NCBI RefSeq assembly: GCF_018390555.1
Contig: NZ_JAHBGB010000044.1
Location: forward strand, 647,424-711,423
Direction: 5' to 3'
Length of the DNA stretch: 64,000 nucleotides
Origin: Ancylobacter oerskovii
GTDB lineage: Bacteria > Pseudomonadota > Alphaproteobacteria > Rhizobiales > Xanthobacteraceae
How positions within the stretch are numbered: position 1 is the first letter of the stretch; every line of letters starts with the position of its first letter. The notes under the pieces are model-generated. The model was given only the letters and a program-made list of their open reading frames with translations, made no database searches and was not told the DNA's origin. A program made the position numbers and the translations under genes. Of the stretch, positions 54,240 through 62,577 are shown in pieces.

Positions 54240-55232
54240 CTACTGCTTGGGAATGCCCGCGTCGTTGATCACGACTTTCCACTTCGCCAGCTCTGCCGTC
54301 ACATGCTTGGCCAGTTCCTCCGGCGTGCCGCCCTCCGTCACGCCGCCACCATCGTTGATGAACTTGATGATTTCCGGCTTCTTGAGGAGGTCGTTCACCG
54401 AGGTGTTCACACGCGTGATCACCTCCGCCGGCGTGCCAGCGGGAGCGAACAGCCCGAACCAGGAGGTCGCCTCGAATTTCGAGAGATCCGCCTTCGTCGC
54501 GGCTTCGGCGACGGTGGGAATGTCGGGGGCGGCGGGCGAGCGGTTTTTGGTCGTGACGGCGAGCGCCTTCAGGCCGCCGCTGAGCACATGCTGATAGGCA
54601 GAGGGCATGTTGTCGAACATGATCTGCGTCTGCCCTCCCATCACCGAGGTGATGGCCTGCGCGCTTCCCGGGAAGGGAATGTGGGTCATGCTGATCCCCG
54701 CCTGCGACTTGAACATCTCGCCCGAAAGATGGGTCGAGGCGCCGATGCCCGAGGAGGCGTAATTGAGCTTGTCGGGGTTCGCCTTGGCATAGGCGATCAG
54801 CTCGTCGACCGAATTGACCGGCAGGTCCTTGTTGACCACCAGGATGTTGGGAATGGACGCGATGAAGATGATCGGCTCGAAGCTCTTTACCGGGTCATAT
54901 TTCAGCGAGGCGGCCAGGTTGGGGACGATGCCGTGGGACGAGACCTGTCCGAAGAACAGCGTATAGCCGTCCGGCTTCGCGTTGGCCGCGAGCGTCGTGC
55001 CGAGAATGCCGCCGGCTCCGGCACGGTTGTCGACGATCACCGTCCGGCCCAGTTCGTTGGTCAGCCCTTCGGCGATCTTGCGCGCGAGAATGTCTGTCGC
55101 CCCGCCGGCCGAATAAGGCACGATGATGGAGACGTTGCGCGATGGCCAGTTGTCGGCGTGGGCGCAACTCATCCCGATCCCGACGCCCGCCACCAGTGCC
55201 GCCATGATGGCGTGTCGTACGAAGCGAAGCAT
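54240..55232 (-). CDS. tctC: Tripartite tricarboxylate transporter binding protein (TctC/Bug)
   Basis: 330-residue periplasmic protein. A signal peptide (MLRFVRHAIMAALVAGVGIGMSCAHA) precedes the Bug-family opening WPSRNVSIIVPYSAGGATDILARKIAEGL and VIVDNRAGAGGILGTTLAANAKPDGYTL. Also SSGIGASTHLSGEMFKSQAGISMTHIPFPGSAQAITSVMGGQTQIMFDNMP and the late VNTSVNDLLKKPE. GGGAGG precedes the ATG at 55232. Bug proteins bind diverse carboxylates; the co-transcribed lyase and CoA ligase make a di- or tricarboxylate likely. Confidence 0.94.
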   Translation of the reverse strand: MLRFVRHAIMAALVAGVGIGMSCAHADNWPSRNVSIIVPYSAGGATDILARKIAEGLTNELGRTVIVDNRAGAGGILGTTLAANAKPDGYTLFFGQVSSHGIVPNLAASLKYDPVKSFEPIIFIASIPNILVVNKDLPVNSVDELIAYAKANPDKLNYASSGIGASTHLSGEMFKSQAGISMTHIPFPGSAQAITSVMGGQTQIMFDNMPSAYQHVLSGGLKALAVTTKNRSPAAPDIPTVAEAATKADLSKFEATSWFGLFAPAGTPAEVITRVNTSVNDLLKKPEIIKFINDGGGVTEGGTPEELAKHVTAELAKWKVVINDAGIPKQ

Positions 55233-55315
55233 GCTGTTCCTCCCTTTGAATCCGGCGTCGTTGTTATTTTTCGATGTTCTGTCGGACGCTTCGCGCTGCC
55301 TGCCGGTCGGCAGGC

Positions 55316-56029
55316 TCACGCAGCGCCTATGGTCATTCCTCCGCAGACATAAAGAACCTGCCCCGTGATGAAGCCGGCGCGATCGGAGACGAGGAAACCG
55401 ACCGCCTCCGCCACGTCTTCGCAGGTGCCGAGCCGCCCCACGGGGATGGCATCCACTATCGCTTTCGTGCGCGGAGAATCCGCCGGGTTCACCGCATCGA
55501 AGAGGCTGGTGCGGATGGGCCCGGGGCCGACGGCATTCACGGTGATACCGATGCGGCCAAGTTCCAGCGCCCAGGTGCGCGTCATGCCGTGCAGGCCCGC
55601 CTTGGTCGCGGAATAGGCCGATCGCAGTTCCTTGCCGAGCGCCGCCCGGCTGGAAATATTGACGACGCGCCCGCACCCGGCCGCTTTCATCGCCGGCAGC
55701 ACCGTCTGCATGCACAGGAGCGGCGCCTTCAGATTGACCGCAACCACGGCATCGAGGCTCTCCGTGCTGGTGTCCTCCAGGCTCGCCGGCTCGACGATGC
55801 CCGCATTGTTCACCAGGCGCGTCACCGCGCGTCCCGCCACAGCCCTGGCCAAGCCGTGACGCGCCGTGCCCGGATCGCGCAAGTCGGCCCTGACGAAGCT
55901 CTCGAACTGATCGTGCTCCGGCTCCGCGGCATCAACCACGATGACGCGGAACCCGTCTTGCGTCAGGCGCCGGGCAATCGCGGCGCCGATATTGCGGGCC
56001 CCGCCGGTAAGCAATGCGTAATCGCCCAC
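55316..56029 (-). CDS. SDR-family oxidoreductase in the TTT operon
   Basis: 237 residues: LTGGARNIGAAIARRL, VVDAAEP (Asp, NAD type), NNAGIVEPA, catalytic VNISSRAA, YSATKAGL and FITGQVLYVCGGMTIG. It starts 3 bases after the upstream lyase stop and is followed by tctC after 83 bases. It may interconvert a hydroxy- and keto-acid before or after CoA cleavage. A second, diverged SDR closes the same operon. Confidence 0.88.
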   Translation of the reverse strand: MGDYALLTGGARNIGAAIARRLTQDGFRVIVVDAAEPEHDQFESFVRADLRDPGTARHGLARAVAGRAVTRLVNNAGIVEPASLEDTSTESLDAVVAVNLKAPLLCMQTVLPAMKAAGCGRVVNISSRAALGKELRSAYSATKAGLHGMTRTWALELGRIGITVNAVGPGPIRTSLFDAVNPADSPRTKAIVDAIPVGRLGTCEDVAEAVGFLVSDRAGFITGQVLYVCGGMTIGAA

Positions 56030-56032
56030 GGC

Positions 56033-56845
56033 TCAGGCCTCGTAGGGAATGGTGTTGTCGACGAGTTCCCAGATGAAGCGGGCACTCGGGCGCTCACGCT
56101 CCTCGGCGATATGCGCGATGAGGCCCGGCGTCCGGCCGAAAACCGAGAAACCGCGCATCAGATCGACCGGAATGCTCATCTCGCCCAGCAGAGCCGAAAC
56201 CGCACCGGTGGCATTGATGGTGATGTGACGGCGGGCCTTTTCGTCGATCACCGCCGAGAGCAGGCGCAAGGCCTTCACATAGGCGCCGTCGAGCCCGTGT
56301 CCCGCACCGATCTGCAGCAGGCATGCGGCACGCGGGTCATCCGGGCGATGGAGATGATGCCCGAAGCCGGGCAAAGGCGCCTTGCGGGCCCTGTAGTCAT
56401 CGACGATCGCCTCGGCGGCCGCACGCTGCCCGTCGGCCGGCGTGGAGACGATGCGAGCCAGCAGCCGCGCATTGTTCTCGACGGTGCCGACGAACTGGCT
56501 GCCGACCGCCATCAGGCCGGCAGCGACCGCGCCCTGCAGATTTTCCGGTGCGCTCATGTAGATCGAGCGGGTGGAAATGGCGCTGGGCGTGAATCCGTGT
56601 TCCATCATGGTGATGAGAATGGCGTTCACAACCGTCAGTTCGTCTTCGCTGAACGCGCGACCGAAGATGTGGAACATCGCCTCGCGCACGAAATCCGGCT
56701 TGGCGCCCGGCTTCAGGATGTCGTCCACGACGCTTCGGCCCCGGTAGTAGACCGCGTCGAGCGTATGGTGGCTAAGCGCGGTCGTGGGCGTCGGCGTCGT
56801 TGCCGGCGCGCGACCGGTGCCCGTGGTCGAAGTCCCGGAACTCAT
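56033..56845 (-). CDS. Citryl-CoA lyase-like protein (citrate synthase family)
   Basis: 270 residues, shorter than citrate synthase (about 430), like the stand-alone citryl-CoA lyase or the lyase part of ATP-citrate lyase. Conserved blocks: MEHGFTPSAISTRSIYMSAPENLQGAVAAGLMAVGSQF, the active-site GFGHHLHRPDDPRA and INATGAVSALLGEMSIP, and MRGFSVFGRTPGLIAHIAEE. Such enzymes split citryl-CoA or a similar 3-hydroxyacyl-CoA into acetyl-CoA and a keto acid. The stop overlaps nothing downstream; its start overlaps the CoA ligase stop by four bases, so ligase and lyase are made together. Confidence 0.82.
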   Translation of the reverse strand: MSSGTSTTGTGRAPATTPTPTTALSHHTLDAVYYRGRSVVDDILKPGAKPDFVREAMFHIFGRAFSEDELTVVNAILITMMEHGFTPSAISTRSIYMSAPENLQGAVAAGLMAVGSQFVGTVENNARLLARIVSTPADGQRAAAEAIVDDYRARKAPLPGFGHHLHRPDDPRAACLLQIGAGHGLDGAYVKALRLLSAVIDEKARRHITINATGAVSALLGEMSIPVDLMRGFSVFGRTPGLIAHIAEERERPSARFIWELVDNTIPYEA

Positions 56846-58371
56846 GAGTGCACCTCTTTATCTTCGCGGGCCGCGCGGGCGATGTAGTCGTCCACCAGCG
56901 CCTGCTTCTGGAGCTTTCCGTAACTGTTGCGCGGCAGACGGTCGTAGACGGCGACGGATTTCGGTGCCTTCACCGAGCCGAGCCTGTCCTTGACGAAGCG
57001 GATGATGTCCTGCGCGTCGAACGACGCCCCTTCGCGGATCTCGACCGCCGCATGGACCGCCTCGCCCCACTTCTCGTCGGGGACGCCGAAAACCGCGCAG
57101 TCGGACACGGCATGATGTTCGGCGATCACCGGCTCGACATCGACCGGATAGACGTTGAAGCCGCCGGTAATGATGAGGTCCTTGGAGCGCCCCTTGAGAT
57201 AGAGGAAGCCGCTGTCGTCGAACTGCCCGATGTCGCCCGTGTGCAGCCAGCCGTCGACGATGGTCTGCTCGGTCTTTTCCGGCTGGCGCCAGTAGCCGGT
57301 CATCAGCAGGTCGCCACGGATGACGATTTCACCAAGTTCGCCGTCAGGCAGGAGCTTCCCCTCCTCATCCATGATCGCGACGCGGGTGAGGACGGTCTCT
57401 CGGCCGACGGAAGCGCGGAGTTCCGGCATGGCCAGTTGCTCGGCCGAGATCATGGTGGCGATCTGCGGCGCCTCGGTTTGCCCATAGGTGGAACAGATGC
57501 GGGGGCCGAAGATCGACTGGGCTTCGGCGATGGCATCGGCGCGCATCGGCCCCGACCCGTAGACAAGGTTGCGCAGGTGATCATAGGTGCCCCGGCGCGC
57601 TTCCGGCAGCTGCATCATCATGTAGATGACGGTCGGGGGCAGGAATGTGGTCGCGATGCGCTCCTGCGACAGTGCGTGCAGCACCTCCTCGGGGCGGGGC
57701 TGGTCCATCAGCACCAGCGTGCCGCCGGTGGCGAGCGTCGGCAGGATATAGGTCGACGTGCCATGCGTGATCGGCGCCACCGCCAGCAACCGGTCGCCGG
57801 GCTTCAGGTCCCAGGCAAGGATCTGGGTGATGATGTTGGTGTTCCACGAGCGATAAGGCTGCATCACGCCCTTCGGCTTGCCCGTTGAGCCGCCGGTAAA
57901 CTTGATCGCTTGGGTCGCATCGAGCGGCAGGGGATGAAAGCGCGGCCTGCCGCCTTCATGGGCGCGAGCAAGACCGCCCGTCGTGCCGGCGCCGCCCTTG
58001 GCGTCGGCAATGAGAATCCGGGCGCCGGCGCCTTCAACCAGCGGCACGGCGGCCGCATCGGCGATGACGATCGACATCTCGGTGAAGGAAATGCTCCCGC
58101 CGATCTCCGCTGACTTGTTCCGCGGATAAAGCGGCACCCACACCTTGCCCGCCGCGAGGATGGCAAGCCAGGCGATCAGATGTTCCAGGTGATTGTAGCA
58201 GCAGATGCCGATCCGCGAGCCCGGCGTCGGATCCTGCGCCTGAAGTCCGGCGGCCAGCGCGCTCGATCGGGCGAGCAGCTGCGCATAGGTGCAACGCTCC
58301 TCGCCGAACTCCACCGCGATCCGGTCTGGCGTGCGCGCCGCCTGCCGATAGAAAAGATCAATGGGGTACAT
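56842..58371 (-). CDS. AMP-forming acyl-CoA ligase in the TTT operon
   Basis: 509-residue ANL enzyme: IKFTGGSTGKPKGVMQPYRS (AMP motif), ICSTYGQTEAPQIATM, GWLHTGDIGQFDDSGFLYLKGRSKDLIITGGFNVYPVDVE and C-terminal LPRNSYGKLQKQ with the catalytic Lys. It would activate the imported acid to its CoA thioester for the lyase. Its start touches the IclR stop (58371), and its stop overlaps the lyase start. Confidence 0.9.
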   Translation of the reverse strand: MYPIDLFYRQAARTPDRIAVEFGEERCTYAQLLARSSALAAGLQAQDPTPGSRIGICCYNHLEHLIAWLAILAAGKVWVPLYPRNKSAEIGGSISFTEMSIVIADAAAVPLVEGAGARILIADAKGGAGTTGGLARAHEGGRPRFHPLPLDATQAIKFTGGSTGKPKGVMQPYRSWNTNIITQILAWDLKPGDRLLAVAPITHGTSTYILPTLATGGTLVLMDQPRPEEVLHALSQERIATTFLPPTVIYMMMQLPEARRGTYDHLRNLVYGSGPMRADAIAEAQSIFGPRICSTYGQTEAPQIATMISAEQLAMPELRASVGRETVLTRVAIMDEEGKLLPDGELGEIVIRGDLLMTGYWRQPEKTEQTIVDGWLHTGDIGQFDDSGFLYLKGRSKDLIITGGFNVYPVDVEPVIAEHHAVSDCAVFGVPDEKWGEAVHAAVEIREGASFDAQDIIRFVKDRLGSVKAPKSVAVYDRLPRNSYGKLQKQALVDDYIARAAREDKEVHS

Positions 58372-59171
58372 CAGGGAATATCCATGGTTTTGAAGCCGGC
58401 CGCCTGAGCTGCCCGGGACAGCACGACGGCGATCTCCCGCCGTCGGTCGGGGCTAAGGCGTGAGATCGTGTTGGTGAGCGACACCGCGCAGACCGCGCCG
58501 GGAGCCGTCGAGAACAGCGGTATGCCAAGGGCCCCGATATCCGGGATGATCCATGCCTCGTTGAACACGTAGCCATCGGACCGAAGCCCTTCGCAGGCGG
58601 TGCGCACGAGATCGGCGGTAAGGCTGCCATATTTCAGATAGCGCTCCGCCTCGCGGGCGATCGTCGCCTCCCGTTCGGCCGCGTCCTGGGCGGCGAGAAG
58701 CGCCAGGCTCGCCGCACCGGCGCCGAGCGGACGCCGTGAGCCCACGGTCAGGGTGTTCAGCCTTATGTCGGAATGTCCCTCCACGACGTCGACGCACAGC
58801 GCCTCGCTGCGGGACACCACCGAAAGGCTGACGATGCCGCCGGCTTCCGCCTGGGCCCGTTCCAGATAGGGACGCAACTTCTTGCGCAAGGAAACGAATT
58901 CGAGATCGGTGCCGGCACGGGCGACGATCTCATAAGGCATCAGGCCGAGATGATAGAGTTTCGTGTAGGGATCGAAGTTCAGGAAATCTTCTTCGACGAG
59001 TGCAACGAGAAGACGGTGCGCCGTCGCGATATGTATTTCGGCTCTCTTCGCTGCCGCGCTTAACGTCATTCCGTTGCGTCCGCGCTCCGCGATCACCTTC
59101 ATCAGGCTGAGAGCTTTGGACAGTGATGAATGTGTCGCCTCCGGCGCCGTTTTCTTTGCAGGAGACGCCAC
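58371..59171 (-). CDS. IclR-family regulator of the TTT operon
   Basis: 266 residues. The winged helix is LSKALSLMKVIAERGRNGMTLSAAAKRAEIHIATAHRLLVALVEEDFL; then the IclR effector domain: YHLGLMPYEIVARAG, LRPYLERAQAEAGGIVSLSVVSRSEALCVDVVEG, LGAGAASLALLAAQDA and GYVFNEAWIIPDIGALGIPLFS. It starts at the GTG at 59171, with GGGAGG six bases upstream. It is the first gene of the operon, so it is probably self-regulating. Confidence 0.92.
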   Translation of the reverse strand: MASPAKKTAPEATHSSLSKALSLMKVIAERGRNGMTLSAAAKRAEIHIATAHRLLVALVEEDFLNFDPYTKLYHLGLMPYEIVARAGTDLEFVSLRKKLRPYLERAQAEAGGIVSLSVVSRSEALCVDVVEGHSDIRLNTLTVGSRRPLGAGAASLALLAAQDAAEREATIAREAERYLKYGSLTADLVRTACEGLRSDGYVFNEAWIIPDIGALGIPLFSTAPGAVCAVSLTNTISRLSPDRRREIAVVLSRAAQAAGFKTMDIP

Positions 59172-59260
59172 GTGCCTCCTCCCTATTGGTCATTGTTATT
59201 TGAATGGGAGGATAGGTGGCGTTCTATCGTTGTCCAGACGAGTTCTCGCATTTTGAGATT

Positions 59261-59284
59261 TTGTTTCTCGCTGGGCGAGAACAA
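59261..59284. promoter_or_regulatory. Inverted repeat upstream of the IclR operon
   Basis: TTGTTTCTCG (59261-59270), CTGGG, CGAGAACAA (59276-59284) pair as a palindrome with one bulged base. It lies about 90-113 bases upstream of the GTG at 59171 and is a candidate IclR operator. Confidence 0.45.
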
Positions 59285-59397
59285 TTCGTCCCTTGCCGGC
59301 GCCTCCGTCACCGTCCGCCGAGGTGCCGACCGGTCGACGGCCACCGTCGTCGTTGCAGACGCTTGTCGTGTTGCAAATTGAGGGGGAAGCCCCGGCG

Positions 59398-59790
59398 CAT
59401 GTTTGTTGCCCTCAGCATGGGCGAGCTGCCGCTCGATCGCATCGGGATGCCAGCGTCGGGCTCTCGTCGGCGGGCGTGGCAAACGCTGCCCGAAAGCCGT
59501 GGGCGGTCATTACCTCCGCCCTTATATCCAGGCGGCGTAGCGCGAAGTTCAGAGTGTTTTCGCTCACCGGTTTCTCCGCCGATACGGTCGCGGGAAACAC
59601 GGACGAACTTATCCCGCCACGGGTGGTGTCCCGCAGTTGCTGCAAGGTGGCTACGGCCGAACCTGTGGGCCTGCTGCCAGCCCTGGGCGCCGTTAGGCTT
59701 CACGAAGAGATAGAGGCCACCACCGTCGGAAAGTTTGTACTCGCCTTCCCGGCCTCTGGCCGTCCGGCATGCCGCATCTGACAAGGCCAT
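59398..59790 (-). pseudogene. Tyrosine integrase remnant (P4 type)
   Basis: Pieces of a P4-like integrase lie in order on the minus strand in three frames. From 59790: MALSDAACRTA, REGEYKLSDGGGLYLFVKPNG, HRFG (N-terminal DUF4102-like part). Around 59600-59500 in another frame: KPVSENTLNFALRR, then EVMTAHGFRAAFAT, which holds the HxxR catalytic box. About 59450-59400 in a third frame: HPDAIERQLAHAEGNK, near the second catalytic His. The middle, including the first catalytic Arg, and the Tyr region are gone. So it carries a deletion plus at least two frameshifts and cannot be active. It faces away from the intact integrase at 60120. Confidence 0.85.
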
Positions 59791-60119
59791 GTTCGCCGTC
59801 CCGGCTGATTGCCGGGATCAACAACAAGGCCGACAAATTCGCGGGGATGGGGGCTGTGGCTGCCCCGGCTGGGGACAGCGCGCGGAGGCTGGAAATGAAT
59901 TTATCCAGCAATCTCGGCGGGTGGGGAAGCGATTTGGGAGGTTGAGCCGCCCCGGATGGGGGGTGGCTCCCTGAGCATGAGACAAGGTATTGTTTTTACT
60001 GATTTTCTTGACAGGTGCCGCGCAGATTCCTAGCTATATTGCGAGTTGGCGGCGCCACCTCTGACACTACTGACTTTGATAGTAACCGACATGGATTAGG
60101 ATTTTCGTTCGGAGCGGAA

Positions 60120-61298
60120 ATGGCTCGGAATTTACTTACTGCCTTGGCGATTAAACATGCCGACAAGCCGAAACTTCGCGATGGCGATGGCCTATGGCTG
60201 CATCGCGGGAAGTCCGGTGCGACTTGGGCCTGGGTGTTCATTTTTGTCCGGCACGGCCGGCGGCGCGAGATGGGTCTTGGTAGTTTCGGCGGCGGCGTCG
60301 GCCAGGTCTCGCTCGCCGCCGCTCGCCGGAAGGCGGATGAGATCCGCGAAATTCTCGGTGCTGGCGGCGACCCGTTCAAGGAAATGACTGAGCGGCAGGC
60401 GAGGGTGCCTGTCGTGACTTTCGGCACGGTTGCCGATGAATATATCGAGTCCATGAAAAGCCAATGGCGGGGCAGGGTGACTCAGGCGGGATGGCGCCGG
60501 GTGGCCGAGGTCTATGCCAAGGGGCTGCGGCGCATCCCGGTGGGAGAGGTGTCCACCGATGACGTCGTGCGGATCCTCCGGCCTATCTGGACCGCCATGC
60601 CGGAGACCGCTCAGAAGACCCGCGAGCGGGTGAAACTGATCCTTGACCATGCCCGTGCTCGCGGCCTGCGCGACGGTCCGAATCCAGCGGAATGGAAAGG
60701 CCATCTGGATCAGATCCTGCCGCGCCGCGATCCGCTGCAGAAGAAGAACCATGCGGCGATGCCGTATCCTGATCTGCCGGCGTTCATGACGCAGCTTCGC
60801 AAGGCGAACGGCACGGCTGCGCGGTGCCTCGAATTTGCGATCCTGACGGCCGCGCGCTCTGGAGAGGCGAGGGGCGCATTGTGGGCGGAGATAGATCTCG
60901 GCTCGAAGGTTTGGACGATTCCCGCCGCCAGAATGAAGGCCGGCCGCGAGCACCGGGTGCCGCTGTCGGACCGCGCCGTTGAGTTATTGGAGGGCCAGAA
61001 AGCGAGGGCGTTGTCGGACTTGGTGTTTCCCGGCCAGTCCGTCCGCAAGCCGATGTCTGACCCAGCGCTGACGAAAGCTTTGGCGACGAGCGGCGGGGAC
61101 GGCTTCACCGTGCACGGCATGAGAAGCGCGTTCCGCGACTGGGTCTCGGAGGAAACCGAATTCCAGCGCGAGGTCGCAGAGAGCGCATTGGCGCACGCGG
61201 TGGGTGACCAGGTCGAGCGAGCGTATCGGCGGGGAGATGCTCTCGAAAAGCGCCGCCTGCTGATGTCCGCGTGGGCCGATTTCTGCGCCGGCCTCTAA
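60120..61298 (+). CDS. Tyrosine recombinase/integrase, P4 type
   Basis: 392 residues, full length for the family. The N-terminal DUF4102-like part (HADKPKLRDGDGLWLH, MGLGSFGGGVGQVSLAAARRKADEIREIL) leads to a core-binding domain (ADEYIESMKSQW...). The catalytic domain has R246 (LTAARSGEARGA), K273 (ARMKAGREHRVPLS), H332 and R335 (VHGMRSAFRDW), H359 (ALAHAVG) and Tyr369 (ERAYRRGDALEKRR), so it should be active. GGAG lies before the ATG at 60120. It marks the left end of an integrated element extending right; the attachment site is not resolved. Confidence 0.93.
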   Translation: MARNLLTALAIKHADKPKLRDGDGLWLHRGKSGATWAWVFIFVRHGRRREMGLGSFGGGVGQVSLAAARRKADEIREILGAGGDPFKEMTERQARVPVVTFGTVADEYIESMKSQWRGRVTQAGWRRVAEVYAKGLRRIPVGEVSTDDVVRILRPIWTAMPETAQKTRERVKLILDHARARGLRDGPNPAEWKGHLDQILPRRDPLQKKNHAAMPYPDLPAFMTQLRKANGTAARCLEFAILTAARSGEARGALWAEIDLGSKVWTIPAARMKAGREHRVPLSDRAVELLEGQKARALSDLVFPGQSVRKPMSDPALTKALATSGGDGFTVHGMRSAFRDWVSEETEFQREVAESALAHAVGDQVERAYRRGDALEKRRLLMSAWADFCAGL

Positions 61299-61434
61299 CG
61301 TCCTGTGCGTTGCGCCCGAGTTCGCGCTGGCGACTTGCGGACGGTGCCGACCCAGTGTGGCAGAGTTTCAATAAAGACAAGAAGCTCTCAGGGGCCAAGA
61401 AAACCCGTCGATCCACCGGCTGCAGGAGTGCTCC

Positions 61435-61647
61435 ATGCCGGACAACGATAATTTTCCGCTCATCTCGCTGAACGACACGTGCCGCATGACAAGCATGTCA
61501 CGGACGATGATCAACAAATATCGCACGTCCGGTCGTTTCCCCGCTGCGGTTCCTCTGGGGGAGAAAAGAGTCGCGTTCGTCCGCGCCGAAGTTCTCGCCT
61601 GGATTGACGCCCGCATCGCCGCTCGTGACCAACGGGCGGCCGCCTAA
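61435..61647 (+). CDS. AlpA-family DNA-binding protein / excisionase-like
   Basis: 70 residues with a MerR/AlpA-type helix-turn-helix: LISLNDTCRMTSMSRTMINKYRTSGRFPAAVPLGEKRVAFVRAEVLAWIDARIAAR. AGGAG precedes the ATG by six bases. In P4-like elements AlpA activates integrase or directs excision. It lies 136 bases after the integrase, in the same direction, which fits that role. Confidence 0.9.
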   Translation: MPDNDNFPLISLNDTCRMTSMSRTMINKYRTSGRFPAAVPLGEKRVAFVRAEVLAWIDARIAARDQRAAA

Positions 61648-61763
61648 CCGTACCTGCCGCACAGCAACCGCCCGCCCGCGCGGGCATCGCCATCGCGCCC
61701 ATGACTCGTCCCGCACCGTCGCGGCGGCGGACGATCAGTTTTTGTCTTCGTGAGGAGATCCTG

Positions 61764-62321
61764 ATGCATTCTGGCAGCAACAGCCCGGTATACTACCTTG
61801 GCGCCCTCTACGACTCTCGTATCGATGCAATATGGGCGGCGTTTTTCGACAATCTCAGTTGGTCGTACGAATACAAGCCGAGCGGCCCGAGGGGATGGGC
61901 ACCGACGTTTGCGCTGCGTGGTGCCGGCACGGTGCTCGTCGGCGTCGAACAGGAGCTTCAGCCGACCCCGAAAGCCCGCCTGCTGGCCAGCCGCTCGGTC
62001 CGCGACGCTGGCGGCCGCAGCGACATCCTGCTGCTCGGCATTGGTCTCGTTCATTCCGAGTACTGGGGCCTCGCGCTTGGCGCGCTCGGGGAATGCTCGG
62101 GCGACTACTATTGTTGGGGAGATGCTCTCCCGCATAGCGGCGGAGGTATCGGATTCTGCCACAGCCTAGGCAGCTTCAGGAACCGCATAACCGGCTACCA
62201 TGATGGGGACCGCGGCGCGGGTGATGGCGAGGATCTGTTTGCGGGGGCCTGGAGGTCAGCACAGCGAGCGCCACTCCTCGACTGCCAAGCTGTCGCAGCC
62301 GCACCCATTTGGGGGCGGTGA
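61764..62321 (+). CDS. PD-(D/E)XK-like protein, degenerate
   Basis: 185 residues. The first 60 or so match the pattern of a phage-element nuclease-like family: YDSRIDAIWAAFFDNLSWSYEYKP then GWAPTFALRG and TVLVGVEQE. In active members these read E/D near the start, PDF and (D/E)xK. Here the PDF aspartate is Thr (APTF) and the third motif reads VEQ with no Lys, so catalysis looks lost. The second half (DILLLGIGLVHSEYWGLALGALGE, CWGDALPHSGGGIGF) is Gly/Trp-rich and follows the same family's layout. GAGGAG precedes the ATG. Function unknown; a DNA-binding or structural role is possible. Confidence 0.6.
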   Translation: MHSGSNSPVYYLGALYDSRIDAIWAAFFDNLSWSYEYKPSGPRGWAPTFALRGAGTVLVGVEQELQPTPKARLLASRSVRDAGGRSDILLLGIGLVHSEYWGLALGALGECSGDYYCWGDALPHSGGGIGFCHSLGSFRNRITGYHDGDRGAGDGEDLFAGAWRSAQRAPLLDCQAVAAAPIWGR

Positions 62322-62325
62322 TCCG

Positions 62326-62577
62326 GTGAGAATAGAAAACATTCATCCCGGCCAGCAGGGGAGCCGGAATCTCGCGACCTTCGATCTCGAGCTGCCCTGC
62401 GGCGTCCGGCTTCTTCGCCTCACACTTCGTAGAGCCGCGGACGGCGGCCTACGGGTGTGGTCCCCGAATGTCGATGGCGCGCGGGTCGTCGCCATCCCTG
62501 CAGAAATCGCCGCCGAAATTTCATCGCTCGCTATGTCGAAAGTTGGCCATGACCGTGACCGCCGCACCGCAGCCTGA
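62326..62577 (+). CDS. Small hypothetical protein of the element
   Basis: 83 residues from a GTG at 62326: MRIENIHPGQQGSRNLATFDLELPCGVRLLRLTLRRAADGGLRVWSPNVDGARVVAIPAEIAAEISSLAM. The pattern (LATFDLELPCGVRLLRLTL, then RVWSP) recalls a SpoVG-like fold found in phage elements, but I would not assign it. It begins 4 bases after the previous stop and overlaps the primase start by 29 bases, so it is part of the element's early operon. Confidence 0.6.
   Translation: MRIENIHPGQQGSRNLATFDLELPCGVRLLRLTLRRAADGGLRVWSPNVDGARVVAIPAEIAAEISSLAMSKVGHDRDRRTAA

Larger units (their letters stand above)
59172..60119. other. Boundary of catabolic DNA and integrated element
   Basis: Contents from left to right: the upstream region of the IclR operon with a candidate operator (59261-59284), a broken integrase (59398-59790), and about 330 bases without a gene. 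The last part has a CCCGGC/GCCGGG stem at 59800-59816 and TTGACA at 60008-60013 upstream of the intact integrase. A TATATT is 21 bases further, too far for a good promoter. No tRNA or direct-repeat att site could be recognised. Confidence 0.5.

Noticed and set aside
60008..60040. Integrase promoter TTGACA ... TATATT
   Set aside because: The two boxes are 21 bases apart, too far for a standard sigma-70 promoter.
59791..60119. tRNA gene as the integration site of the element
   Set aside because: I looked for a cloverleaf-like sequence and TTC-loop consensus near the integrase and found none; the attachment site may be elsewhere.
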